Position numbers and translations under genes: made by a program. The notes below the pieces were generated by a model. That model worked only from the letters and a program-made list of their open reading frames with translations, made no database searches and was not told the DNA's origin. A stretch of DNA of 64,000 bases from Yoonia sp. (lineage in GTDB: Bacteria > Pseudomonadota > Alphaproteobacteria > Rhodobacterales > Rhodobacteraceae): contig NZ_JACUUJ010000004.1 of NCBI RefSeq assembly GCF_014859355.1, forward strand, positions 46,357 through 110,356. The letters are read 5' to 3'. This document shows positions 1 through 8,196 of the stretch, in pieces; position 1 is the first letter of the stretch, and each line of letters opens with the position of its first letter.

Positions 1-2
1 AC

Positions 3-1013
3 TCCAACCCCTATTTGAACGGGGTGATCGTCGGTGTTTTTGTTCTCGGGGTGTTGTCATGCATCAACCAGGTGTTCCTGTTGATCAAATCGGTGCGCTG
101 GATCGAACATTTTGCACGCGAAACCGGCGGCCATGGCTATACAAAGGCACCTTCGCTATTGGCACCTTTGGCGACCTTGTTGCGCTCACGCGGGGCCCGC
201 ACACAGGTGTCGTCCAGTTCCGGTCGGTCGATCCTTGATTCCGTCGCGCAACGTATCGACGAAGACCGTGAAATCACCCGCTACATCGGAAACGTTCTTA
301 TTTTCCTTGGTCTTTTAGGCACGTTTTATGGGCTGGCCACCACTGTGCCGGCCCTGGTCGAGACGATCCGGTCGTTGAACCCGGTCGAGGGCGAAGACGG
401 CGCGGGCATTTTCGCCCGCTTGCAATCGGGCCTAGAAAGCCAGCTTGGCGGCATGGGCACGGCTTTTTCCAGCTCGCTTTTGGGGCTGGCAGGATCCTTG
501 GTGGTGGGGTTGCTGGAACTGTTCACCGGTCACGGGCAAAACCGCTTTTACCGCGAACTGGAGGAATGGCTGTCCACTATCACACGCGTCGGTTTTGACG
601 GTGATGACGGGGTCAGCGCGGACATGGGGGCCATGGCGGGCTTTGTCGAACATCTGGGCGAACTGATGGACACCATGCAAATGATGATGGGCCAGACCGA
701 TGCCGACCGCGAACAGAACGACCATAGGTTTGCCAGCTTGGCCTCCGCCATGGAACAGTTGGCAACAGCCCAACGCGCCGACGATAGCGCAGACCTGCTG
801 CGCCGGGTCGCGGAAGGGCAAGAAAAGCTGATAAAGAAACTAGATGACAGTGGCATGGAAGGAATCGATGCCGAAAGCCGGATGCGCCTGCGTTCGATCG
901 ACGTGCAATTGCTCCGCATTCTCGAAGAAATGTCCACCGGCCGTTTGGAAAGCACCGGCGACCTGCGTGGCGACATTGCCAAACTGACCGACGCCATCAA
1001 AGATAGGGGTTGA
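3..1013 (+). CDS. MotA/TolQ/ExbB-like proton-channel protein, 5' end outside window
   Basis: Probable inner-membrane proton-channel-type subunit (biopolymer transporter ExbB-like). The frame stays open to the window edge, reading Ser-Asn-Pro-Tyr-Leu-Asn before the first hydrophobic stretch, so the true start lies upstream. Hydrophobic segments lie near the N-terminus (GVIVGVFVLGVLS), around residue 95 (GNVLIFLGLLGTFYGLA, resembling the conserved ExbB/TolQ helix) and around 155 (FSSSLLGLAGSLVVGLL). The C-terminal third is polar and helical. The stop is 3 nt before the next gene, which carries a MotB-like anchor and an OmpA domain, so the two probably form a stator-like pair coupling proton flow to a peptidoglycan-bound partner. 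The role is inferred; no flagellar genes are nearby. Confidence 0.75.
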   Translation, partial: SNPYLNGVIVGVFVLGVLSCINQVFLLIKSVRWIEHFARETGGHGYTKAPSLLAPLATLLRSRGARTQVSSSSGRSILDSVAQRIDEDREITRYIGNVLIFLGLLGTFYGLATTVPALVETIRSLNPVEGEDGAGIFARLQSGLESQLGGMGTAFSSSLLGLAGSLVVGLLELFTGHGQNRFYRELEEWLSTITRVGFDGDDGVSADMGAMAGFVEHLGELMDTMQMMMGQTDADREQNDHRFASLASAMEQLATAQRADDSADLLRRVAEGQEKLIKKLDDSGMEGIDAESRMRLRSIDVQLLRILEEMSTGRLESTGDLRGDIAKLTDAIKDRG

Positions 1014-1016
1014 TCC

Positions 1017-2807
1017 ATGGCACTGCGCCGCAGGTCATCCAACAGATTTCAAAACGCCATCTGGCCGGGGTTCGTTGATGCCATGACCGGTCTGCTGCTG
1101 GTGCTGATGTTCGTGCTGACGATCTTCATGGTGATCCAATTCGTGCTGCGCGAAACGATCACCGGGCAAGAAAGCGAACTGGACCTGCTTAGCAACGAAG
1201 TAGCCGCGCTTGCCGCGACATTGGGGATGGCCGAAGATCGCAACGCCGCACTGACCGCTGATCTGGACGCAGCCAATGCGCAAGCCATCCAACAAGCGAA
1301 CCGGATCGCCGGGCTGATTGCAGAACGCGATGCGCAAGCCAGCGCATTGGCGCAAGCGCAAAGCCAGATCACCACCTTCGAAGCACAGGTTGCCGGGCTT
1401 CTTGCGGATCGCGCCACAGCGCAGGTCACCATCGCTGACCTGCAAGACACGCAAGCCCGCTTGTTATCGCAGCAAGAGGCATTGAACCTCGCCCTTGCCC
1501 AGGCGCGCACCGAAATCGACGCCGGGGCAGAGGCTGCGCGCCTTGCCGCCGCCCGCCGCGAAGCGTTAGAGGCGCTCGTTGCCGATCTGCGTGATGAAAC
1601 CGATACCCAGGCCGCAGCAATCACTGAACTGGAAGCCGCGCGCCTGACCGACGCCGCCGCAGCAGCAGCCCTGCGCGACAGGTTGGAAAATGCCGACACC
1701 GAACTGACCGCGATGACCCTGAACCTTGAACAGCAACGTCGCGAGGCCGAGGAAACGCTGACCTTGCTGGCCGCCGCCCGTCTTGTCCGCGCCGAACTGG
1801 AACAAGAGCTTGCCGCGATACGCAGCGCCCAATCCGAAAGCGCCCGTTCGCTGACTGCAGCAGAAGCCGCGCGCGAGGCCGCCGAAGCGCAAGCCGCGGC
1901 CACTACCGCTGAAAATGCCGACCTGAACGCCCGGTTGATCGACGCGCTGGCTGCATTGTCACGTGCGCAAGGGGATCAATCAGCAACTGCGACAGAGGCA
2001 GAGCGCCAGGCGGCCCTGCTGGCCCAAGCCAATCGGGCGCTGGCCGAGCAAGAGGCGCGATCGGCTGAAAGCCAACGGCAAGTTGCCTTGTTGAACGAAC
2101 AGATTACCGCGCTGCGCATGCAGGTTGGCAATTTGCAGGATTTGCTGAACCTCGCCGAAGACGCCGATCGCGCAGCACAGGTGCAAATCGAAACGCTTGG
2201 CGCACAATTGAACACCGCACTGGCCAGGGTCGCGTCCGAAGAACGCCAGCGTCGCGTGCTGGAAGAAGCAGAGCGTATCCGGCTTGAGGCCGAAGCTGCC
2301 CGCCTGGAACAAGAGGCCGAACGGCTAGCTGCCGAGGCGCAAGACCTCGCGCGGTTCAAATCCGATTTCTTTGGACAATTGCGGCAGGTGCTGGAAGGAC
2401 AAGATAGAATTCGCATCGAAGGTGACCGTTTCGTCTTTGCATCCGAGGTGCTTTTTGCGCCGGGGCGGGCAGAACTGTCTGCCCAAGGCGAAGCTGAAAT
2501 CGCCAATATCGCGGGCATCTTGCGTGGCATCGCCGATGATATTCCACCGGGGATCGACTGGATCATCCGGGTGGACGGCCACACCGATGATGTCCCCATC
2601 GCACCCGGTGGACGCTATGGAGACAACTGGGAACTTAGTCAGGCCCGTGCGCTATCGGTCGTGCGGTTCATGTCCCAGGATCTTGGCATTCCATCGAACC
2701 GGCTGGCGGCCAATGGTTTTGGCGAATACCAACCAATCGTCCCCGCAGATACGCCACAGGCCCGCGCCGCGAACCGGCGAATCGAGTTGAAATTAACTGA
2801 AAGGTAA
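1017..2807 (+). CDS. OmpA/MotB-domain peptidoglycan-binding protein with long coiled coil
   Basis: A 596-residue protein with one N-terminal transmembrane helix (about residues 20-43, starting FVDAMTGLLLVLMFVLTIF, typical of MotB/TolR-like anchors). A very long Ala/Glu/Gln/Arg-rich coiled coil runs from about residue 50 to 450. A C-terminal OmpA-like peptidoglycan-binding domain follows at about 465-596, with the motif VDGHTDDVPI and the ending ANRRIELKLTER. The predicted topology is a single inner-membrane anchor with a periplasmic stalk reaching the cell wall. It is probably co-transcribed with the ExbB-like gene 3 nt upstream. The repetitive Ala-rich coding produces long antisense open frames that are not genes. 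The exact cellular function is unknown. Confidence 0.8.
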   Translation: MALRRRSSNRFQNAIWPGFVDAMTGLLLVLMFVLTIFMVIQFVLRETITGQESELDLLSNEVAALAATLGMAEDRNAALTADLDAANAQAIQQANRIAGLIAERDAQASALAQAQSQITTFEAQVAGLLADRATAQVTIADLQDTQARLLSQQEALNLALAQARTEIDAGAEAARLAAARREALEALVADLRDETDTQAAAITELEAARLTDAAAAAALRDRLENADTELTAMTLNLEQQRREAEETLTLLAAARLVRAELEQELAAIRSAQSESARSLTAAEAAREAAEAQAAATTAENADLNARLIDALAALSRAQGDQSATATEAERQAALLAQANRALAEQEARSAESQRQVALLNEQITALRMQVGNLQDLLNLAEDADRAAQVQIETLGAQLNTALARVASEERQRRVLEEAERIRLEAEAARLEQEAERLAAEAQDLARFKSDFFGQLRQVLEGQDRIRIEGDRFVFASEVLFAPGRAELSAQGEAEIANIAGILRGIADDIPPGIDWIIRVDGHTDDVPIAPGGRYGDNWELSQARALSVVRFMSQDLGIPSNRLAANGFGEYQPIVPADTPQARAANRRIELKLTER

Positions 2808-2864
2808 ACCGGGCCTGCGTTAACATGTGCAACCGCAGAAAATGACGGTTTCATCATTTCAAAC

Positions 2865-2902
2865 AAATTGGCCTGCCACACAACAGGTGACAGGCCAATT
2901 TT
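2865..2902. terminator. Bidirectional rho-independent terminator
   Basis: An 11-bp perfect inverted repeat (AAATTGGCCTG at 2865-2875, CAGGCCAATTT at 2891-2901) lies between the convergent OmpA-domain gene and clpA. T-rich flanks are seen from both directions, so it can end both transcripts. Confidence 0.8.
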
Positions 2903-2921
2903 CATGGGTACAAGTTGCAGC

Positions 2922-5246
2922 TCACTCCGCCGTTAACAGCGGGGGCTTGTCGCCACCGCTGGTCAGGCGGCCTTGCTGCGGGGATTCGAACGTCAAGTCC
3001 AGTGCGCCTTTTTTGACCCCTACCTTGACGATGCCACCTTTGACCAGCTTGCCAAACAGCAATTCTTCGGCCAGCGGCTTTTTGATGTATTCCTGAATGA
3101 CACGACCCAAGGGCCGCGCGCCCATTTTTTCATCATAGCCTTTATCGGCCAGCCATTCAGCCGCAGCCTTGGTCAGTTCGATATGCACGTTACGATCGAT
3201 CAACTGCGCCTCAAGCTGGAGGATAAACTTTTCGACAACTTGCATGATCACCGGTTTCGGCAGGGCACCAAAGCTGATGATCGCATCCAGACGGTTGCGA
3301 AACTCTGGTGTGAATGTCCGTTCGATTGCGGCCGTATCTTCGCCAGTGCGCGCTTCACGGCCAAAGCCTAGCGCATTCTTTGACATTTCAGCCGCACCCG
3401 CGTTCGAGGTCATGATGATGATCACATTGCGGAAATCCGTTGTCCGGCCATTGTGGTCGGTCAATTTCCCGTGGTCCATCACCTGCAACAGGATGTTATA
3501 GACATCCGGGTGCGCCTTTTCCATTTCGTCCAACAGCAACACACAATGCGGGTTCTGGTCCACACCATCAGTCAGCATACCGCCCTGGTCGAACCCGACA
3601 TAGCCCGGAGGCGCACCAATCAGCCGGCTCACAGCGTGTTTTTCCATGTATTCCGACATGTCGAACCGCAGCAGTTCCACACCCAACGTATCGGCCAGTT
3701 GTTTCGCCACCTCGGTCTTGCCCACACCAGTCGGCCCAGCGAACAGATAGTTACCAATCGGCTTTTCAGGTTCACGCAACCCGGCCCGCGCCAGTTTGAT
3801 CGCAGAAGCCAGCGATTCGATCGCATGATCCTGGCCAAAGACAACGCGTTTCAGCGACCCTTCCAGATCTTTCAGCACCTCGGCATCGTCCTTCGACACA
3901 TTTTTGGGCGGAATGCGCGCAATCTTGGCCACCACGGCCTCGATCTCTTTGGTGCCGATGGTTTTGCGGCGCTTGGATTCGGACAAAAGATGTTGCGCGG
4001 CACCGGCTTCGTCGATCACGTCAATCGCCTTGTCGGGCAGTTTGCGGTCATTGATGTAACGCGCAGAAAGTTCCACCGCCGTTCTGATCGCATCTGCGGT
4101 GTATTTTATGTTGTGATGTTCCTCGAAATAGGGTTTCAGCCCGCGCAAAATTTTCACGGTATCTTCCACCGACGGCTCTGTGACGTCGATTTTCTGGAAC
4201 CGGCGTGACAGCGCGCGGTCCTTTTCAAAATGCTGGCGGAATTCCTTGTAAGTCGTGGACCCCATGCAGCGCAGTTTGCCGCCCTGCAAGGCGGGTTTCA
4301 GCAGGTTCGATGCATCCATCGCCCCGCCTGATGTCGCACCAGCCCCGATCACGGTGTGAATTTCGTCGATGAACAAAACCGCGTCCTTGTGGTTTTCCAT
4401 CTCGTTCATCACGGCCTTCAGCCGTTCTTCGAAATCACCGCGATAACGGGTGCCGGCCAACAGCGCGCCCATATCAAGCGAATAGATTGTCGTATGCGCC
4501 AACACTTCGGGCACTTCGCTATTGACGATCTTGTAAGCCAAGCCTTCGGCGATTGCCGTTTTGCCCACGCCGGGGTCACCCACCAGCAAGGGGTTATTCT
4601 TGCGGCGACGGCACAGCACCTGAATACAGCGTTCCACCTCGTTGGCGCGCCCGATCAGCGGGTCAACGTCACCCTTGGACGCCTTGGTGTTCAGGTCCAC
4701 ACAGTATTTCGCCAGTGCGCTTTCCTTGTCTTGGCCTTCACCGCTTGAAATCGTTTCCGATTCTTCATTTGAGCCGGTCACGGGGCGCTGTTCGCCGAAT
4801 GCCGGATCCTTGGCCACGCCATGTGCAATGAAATTCACCGCGTCATAACGGGTCATATCCTGTTCTTGGAGAAAATAGGCCGCATTGCTTTCGCGTTCGG
4901 CAAAGATGGCGACCAGCACATTTGCACCGGTCACTTCGTTGCGGCCAGACGATTGCACATGGATCGCGGCACGTTGAATCACGCGCTGAAACGCCGCTGT
5001 TGGCACAGCTTCCGACCCTTCAACATCGGTGATCAGCGTTGACAGATCATCTTCGATGAATTCTTCCAGATCCTTGCGCAACTCGTCAAGGTTCACCGAA
5101 CAGGCCCGCATCACGCGCGCCGCGTCAGGTTCGTCAATCAGCGCAAGCAGCAGATGTTCCAGAGTCGCAAGCTCGTGCTTGCGCGCATTTGCCAGCGCCA
5201 ACGCGCCATGAATGGACTGCTCAAGTGTTGTCGAGAATGATGGCAC
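2922..5246 (-). CDS. clpA: ATP-dependent Clp protease ATP-binding subunit ClpA
   Basis: AAA+ unfoldase of the cytosolic ClpAP protease (774 aa, normal length). The N-terminal Clp repeat domain covers about residues 1-145. The first AAA module has Walker A GDPGVGKT near 223-230 and Walker B VLFIDEIHT. The second module has Walker A GPTGVGKT near 505 and Walker B VLLLDEMEKAHPDV. The start is a GTG at 5246, preceded by AAGGAG seven bases upstream. No clpS lies next to it inside the window, so the usual clpS-clpA pairing is not seen here. The gene is apparently monocistronic, ending at the bidirectional terminator it shares with the OmpA-domain gene. The identification is firm. Confidence 0.95.
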   Translation of the reverse strand: MPSFSTTLEQSIHGALALANARKHELATLEHLLLALIDEPDAARVMRACSVNLDELRKDLEEFIEDDLSTLITDVEGSEAVPTAAFQRVIQRAAIHVQSSGRNEVTGANVLVAIFAERESNAAYFLQEQDMTRYDAVNFIAHGVAKDPAFGEQRPVTGSNEESETISSGEGQDKESALAKYCVDLNTKASKGDVDPLIGRANEVERCIQVLCRRRKNNPLLVGDPGVGKTAIAEGLAYKIVNSEVPEVLAHTTIYSLDMGALLAGTRYRGDFEERLKAVMNEMENHKDAVLFIDEIHTVIGAGATSGGAMDASNLLKPALQGGKLRCMGSTTYKEFRQHFEKDRALSRRFQKIDVTEPSVEDTVKILRGLKPYFEEHHNIKYTADAIRTAVELSARYINDRKLPDKAIDVIDEAGAAQHLLSESKRRKTIGTKEIEAVVAKIARIPPKNVSKDDAEVLKDLEGSLKRVVFGQDHAIESLASAIKLARAGLREPEKPIGNYLFAGPTGVGKTEVAKQLADTLGVELLRFDMSEYMEKHAVSRLIGAPPGYVGFDQGGMLTDGVDQNPHCVLLLDEMEKAHPDVYNILLQVMDHGKLTDHNGRTTDFRNVIIIMTSNAGAAEMSKNALGFGREARTGEDTAAIERTFTPEFRNRLDAIISFGALPKPVIMQVVEKFILQLEAQLIDRNVHIELTKAAAEWLADKGYDEKMGARPLGRVIQEYIKKPLAEELLFGKLVKGGIVKVGVKKGALDLTFESPQQGRLTSGGDKPPLLTAE

Positions 5247-5434
5247 CTTCGTGCTCCTTCACATCGGGGGTCGGCATCTGATGCACATCTGCAAACCGTG
5301 GCCTCTTATCCTTAAGGTTTGGTTTTATTCGCCAAGCTTCAAGGACTATTTTTCAATTCTTCGTCACAAAGCGCGTCAATCTTTGTTAAGACGGTGATTT
5401 CATCGGCTTTGATCACGGTATCACACATCCGTGG
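5247..5434. other. clpA upstream / gloB downstream spacer
   Basis: 188 bp between clpA and gloB, both on the minus strand. The clpA ribosome site (AAGGAG) lies just right of 5246. The AT-rich tract around 5310-5400 is the likely clpA promoter area; no clear sigma consensus was assigned and no clpS is encoded here. Confidence 0.4.
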
Positions 5435-6211
5435 TCAAAATCTGTCTTTTCGCGCCCTGATTTCGGCAAATACGTCAACATCAGGGCTGTCAGTCATCGT
5501 CAAAGCAACTTTCATACCCGGATCGTCTGCACGCAAAAACGGATTGGTGCGTATTTCATCATCAAGCGCCGAGGGAACAGTGGGCCGGTTCGCCGCGCGT
5601 GCGGCCGTGATCCTCTTGTAACGAGAGATAAGCGCGGCATTGTCCGGGTCAAGGGACAGCGCGAAGCGCGCGTTCGATTCTGTGTATTCATGCCCCGAAC
5701 AGACGGTCGAATCCGCAGGCAACGCCCGCAACTTTTGCAGACTGTCCCACATTTGCGCTGCTGTCCCTTCAAACAAGCGACCGCATCCCAGCGCCATCAG
5801 GCTGTCACCGGTAAACACAAGCCCCGCGTCGGGCATGTGATAGGCAACATGGCCCAAGGTATGCCCTGGCACCTCCATGACATGGGTTTTCACACCACAA
5901 ATTTCAATCATATCGCCATCAGCGACATTCACATCAATCGCTGGCAGGCGGTGGGCATCGCGGGCGGCCCCGATAACACGGGCACCGGCGCGCAAATCCG
6001 CCAAGGCACCGATGTGATCATCGTGATGATGGGTGATCAAAATATCAGTCAGGGCCCACCCTCTGGCTTGCAACACACGCCTGACAGGCAGGGCTTCGGG
6101 CGCATCGACCAAGGCTGTCTGCTCTGTCTGATTATTGTGCACCAGAAAGGCATAATTATCCGACAGGCAGGGCACGACCACCAGTTCGATGGGTGGCAAA
6201 TCGTTTGTCAT
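5435..6211 (-). CDS. gloB: Hydroxyacylglutathione hydrolase (glyoxalase II)
   Basis: Zinc metallohydrolase that cleaves S-lactoylglutathione to lactate and glutathione, the second step of methylglyoxal detoxification. The metallo-beta-lactamase metal motif THHHDDH falls at residues 60-66, followed by VPGHTLGH and the family ending with SDNYAFL near the N-terminus. The frame is open 89 codons further upstream, but homology begins at [19 protein letters not shown]. The ATG at 6211 gives 258 aa, the usual family length, so I use it. It is divergent from the methyltransferase gene that begins 62 bp away, and they probably share a promoter region. Confidence 0.93.
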   Translation of the reverse strand: MTNDLPPIELVVVPCLSDNYAFLVHNNQTEQTALVDAPEALPVRRVLQARGWALTDILITHHHDDHIGALADLRAGARVIGAARDAHRLPAIDVNVADGDMIEICGVKTHVMEVPGHTLGHVAYHMPDAGLVFTGDSLMALGCGRLFEGTAAQMWDSLQKLRALPADSTVCSGHEYTESNARFALSLDPDNAALISRYKRITAARAANRPTVPSALDDEIRTNPFLRADDPGMKVALTMTDSPDVDVFAEIRARKDRF

Positions 6212-6273
6212 GGCAAAACCGCTTTCTGTTGTTATGCTTGCCCCGAGCTTTGCCGAAGGAGAGCCGAACCGCA

Positions 6274-7026
6274 ATGCATCTGGACGTTTTGGACCTGCAA
6301 AACTTTTATTATCGGAGCGCTTTGGGACGTGCAGCGCAAAAGGTGATCCGCGATGAATTGACCGGGCTCTGGCCCGAGGCGAAGGGCCAGATGGTCGCAG
6401 GTTTTGGCTTTGCGGTACCTCTGTTGCGGCCCTATCTGAAAGATGCGCGCAGGGTGGTCGGCCTGATGCCAGGCCCACAGGGTGTAATGCGCTGGCCCCC
6501 CGATGGTAAAAACGTCAGTGTTCTCTGCGAAGATACGCTTTGGCCTATTGAAACGGGCCATGTGGATAAACTTGTGGTGATGCACGGGCTAGAAACAACC
6601 GATCAGCCCGCGGCCTTGCTGGACGAAGTGTGGCGCGTTCTTGGCCCCGGCGGGCGCGCGGTATTCGTGGTGCCGAACCGCGCCGGCCTATGGTCACGGT
6701 CGGACAAGACGCCGTTCGGCTATGGGCGGCCCTATTCGCTGGGCCAGCTTGAGGCGCAGTTGCGCAAACACAGGTTTTTGACCGAATGCACAATGTCGAC
6801 GCTGTTTCAACCACCATCGACCCGCAGGATCTGGCGCAAATCCGCAGGGTTTCTGGAACGTATGGGCCACCGGATGCCCCTGATTGCAGCAGGCGGTGTG
6901 CTGATCGTCGAGGTCAGCAAACAAACTGTCGCCCCCACCCGCCCCGGGTTGGGCGAAACCGTCAAACGCCCCCTGCGCGTGTTGGAAGGCATCGGAAGAC
7001 CGCAGCCCAAGCCCAAAGGTGCCTGA
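6274..7026 (+). CDS. Class I SAM-dependent methyltransferase (UbiE-like)
   Basis: Predicted 250-aa cytosolic methyltransferase. The start at 6274 ([13 protein letters not shown]) follows a good ribosome site, GAAGGAGAG. Open sequence upstream overlaps the divergent gloB start and is not coding. It shows the Rossmann methyltransferase core, with VMHGLE followed by [18 protein letters not shown], the usual motif of the UbiE/methyltransferase-11 group. The C-terminal third is rich in Arg/Pro. It lies divergent to gloB and 42 bp upstream of the THUMP methyltransferase gene. In roseobacters a gene of this type commonly sits beside gloB. The substrate is unknown. Confidence 0.8.
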   Translation: MHLDVLDLQNFYYRSALGRAAQKVIRDELTGLWPEAKGQMVAGFGFAVPLLRPYLKDARRVVGLMPGPQGVMRWPPDGKNVSVLCEDTLWPIETGHVDKLVVMHGLETTDQPAALLDEVWRVLGPGGRAVFVVPNRAGLWSRSDKTPFGYGRPYSLGQLEAQLRKHRFLTECTMSTLFQPPSTRRIWRKSAGFLERMGHRMPLIAAGGVLIVEVSKQTVAPTRPGLGETVKRPLRVLEGIGRPQPKPKGA

Positions 7027-7068
7027 CGTGGCTTGCGCCCGACCTGATCGTAGCGCAAACACAGGACG

Positions 7069-8175
7069 ATGACGCAGCCGTTTGAAATTTTTATGACCGC
7101 CACGCCTGGGCTGGAACGCGCCCTGCACGCCGAGGCGTTGGAAAACGGCTTTGCCGATGCGCAAATAACCCAAGGCGGCGTGACCGTCATGGGCACATGG
7201 CCGGATGTCTGGCGCGCCAATCTGACGATGCGCGGGGCCAGCCGTGTTCTGGCGCGGGTGGGCGATTTCATGGCGTTTCATCTGGCGCAACTGGACAAGC
7301 GGGCGCGCAAGTTTCCATGGGGCGACATCCTGCGCGCCGATGTGCCGCTGCGGGTCGAGGTGTCGACGAACCGCAAATCGAAAATCTATCACGCCGGTGC
7401 GGCGATCCAGCGGTTTGAAACCGCCCTTACGGCGAATGGCTATCAGATCAGCCCCGATGCGGCGCTGGCGCTCAAGGTGCGGATCGACGACAACCGCGTG
7501 ACGATCAGCATCGACACATCGGGCGAAAGCCTGCACAAACGCGGCCACAAGGAAGCGGTGAACAAGGCGCCCATGCGCGAAACGCTGGCCAGCCTGTTTT
7601 TGCGCGAATGCGGCTATCGCGGAACCGAACCGGTGCTGGACCCGATGTGCGGATCGGGCACATTCGTGATAGAGGCCGCGGAAATCGCCGCCGGCCTGCA
7701 CCCCGGACGCACGCGGCATTTCGCCTTTGAACAGCTGGCCAGTTTCGATGCGGATGCATGGCAGGATCTGCGGAAGATGGGTGATATCACCCATCCTACC
7801 GGCCTGCGATTTTACGGATCAGACCGCGACGCCGGTGCCACCCGGATGAGCCGCGCCAACGCGGAACGCGCGGGTGTGGCGCACCTCACGACATTCGAAA
7901 CCCTTGCTGTTCGTGACTTGCAACGCCCCCACGGTCCTGCCGGATTGGTCATCTGCAACCCGCCCTACGGCGAACGCATCGGCAACCCCAAACTGCTGTT
8001 CGGGCTTTACGCAAACCTTGGGCAAGTGCTGCAAGAACGATTCAAAGGCTGGCGCGTGGGGATCATCACCAGCGACGCAGGATTGGCCAAGGCGACCGGC
8101 CTGCCCTTGAAACCCAAAGGCGCGCCGGTGCCGCATGGCGGAATCAAGGTCTGGCTGTTTCACGCCCACCTGTAG
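7069..8175 (+). CDS. THUMP-domain 23S rRNA guanine-N2-methyltransferase-like protein (RlmL/RlmK N-half type)
   Basis: Predicted RNA methyltransferase, 368 aa. The N-terminal THUMP-type RNA-binding part covers about residues 1-160 (FEIFMTATPGLERALHAEAL). The catalytic domain carries the SAM motif LDPMCGSGTFVIEAA and the N6/N2-methylase motif NPPYGERIG. Known relatives methylate G2445 of 23S rRNA; the precise target here is inferred. Two oddities come from a mobile palindrome. One copy (7776-7799) lies inside the reading frame and encodes an extra segment, KMGDITHPTG, between the FEQLASFDADAW and RFYGSDRDAG blocks. A second copy begins at the stop codon: TAG 8173-8175 is part of the element's GTAG head. 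The gene converges on dxs. Confidence 0.88.
   Translation: MTQPFEIFMTATPGLERALHAEALENGFADAQITQGGVTVMGTWPDVWRANLTMRGASRVLARVGDFMAFHLAQLDKRARKFPWGDILRADVPLRVEVSTNRKSKIYHAGAAIQRFETALTANGYQISPDAALALKVRIDDNRVTISIDTSGESLHKRGHKEAVNKAPMRETLASLFLRECGYRGTEPVLDPMCGSGTFVIEAAEIAAGLHPGRTRHFAFEQLASFDADAWQDLRKMGDITHPTGLRFYGSDRDAGATRMSRANAERAGVAHLTTFETLAVRDLQRPHGPAGLVICNPPYGERIGNPKLLFGLYANLGQVLQERFKGWRVGIITSDAGLAKATGLPLKPKGAPVPHGGIKVWLFHAHL
7776..7799 (-). repeat. REP-like palindrome inserted in coding sequence
   Basis: A 20-bp perfect palindrome (GATGGGTGATATCACCCATC) is followed by CTAC, so on the minus strand it is headed by GTAG. It is in frame inside the THUMP methyltransferase gene. It matches the elements bracketing the RAYT transposase at 29.4-30.0 kb. 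Confidence 0.8.
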
Positions 8176-8196
8176 GATGGGTGATTTCACCCATCC
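8172..8196 (+). repeat. REP-like palindrome at the convergent methyltransferase/dxs junction
   Basis: GTAG (8172-8175) followed by a hairpin with 9-bp arms GATGGGTGA / TCACCCATC and a TT loop. TAG of the head is the stop codon of the upstream plus-strand gene, and TCA in the right arm (8187-8189) is the TGA stop of dxs on the minus strand. It probably also acts as a shared transcription end. Confidence 0.85.

Noticed and set aside
1049..1903. Long antisense open frame (284 codons) opposite the OmpA-domain gene
   Set aside because: Ala/Ser/Arg-rich composition is the shadow of the coiled-coil codons; no family resemblance and no ribosome site.
3453..4208. 251-codon frame opposite clpA
   Set aside because: Antisense shadow with high His/Phe/Gln content; no start signal or family.
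6212..6478. N-terminal extension of gloB by 89 codons
   Set aside because: It overlaps the divergent methyltransferase gene and its ribosome site; gloB homology starts at 6211.
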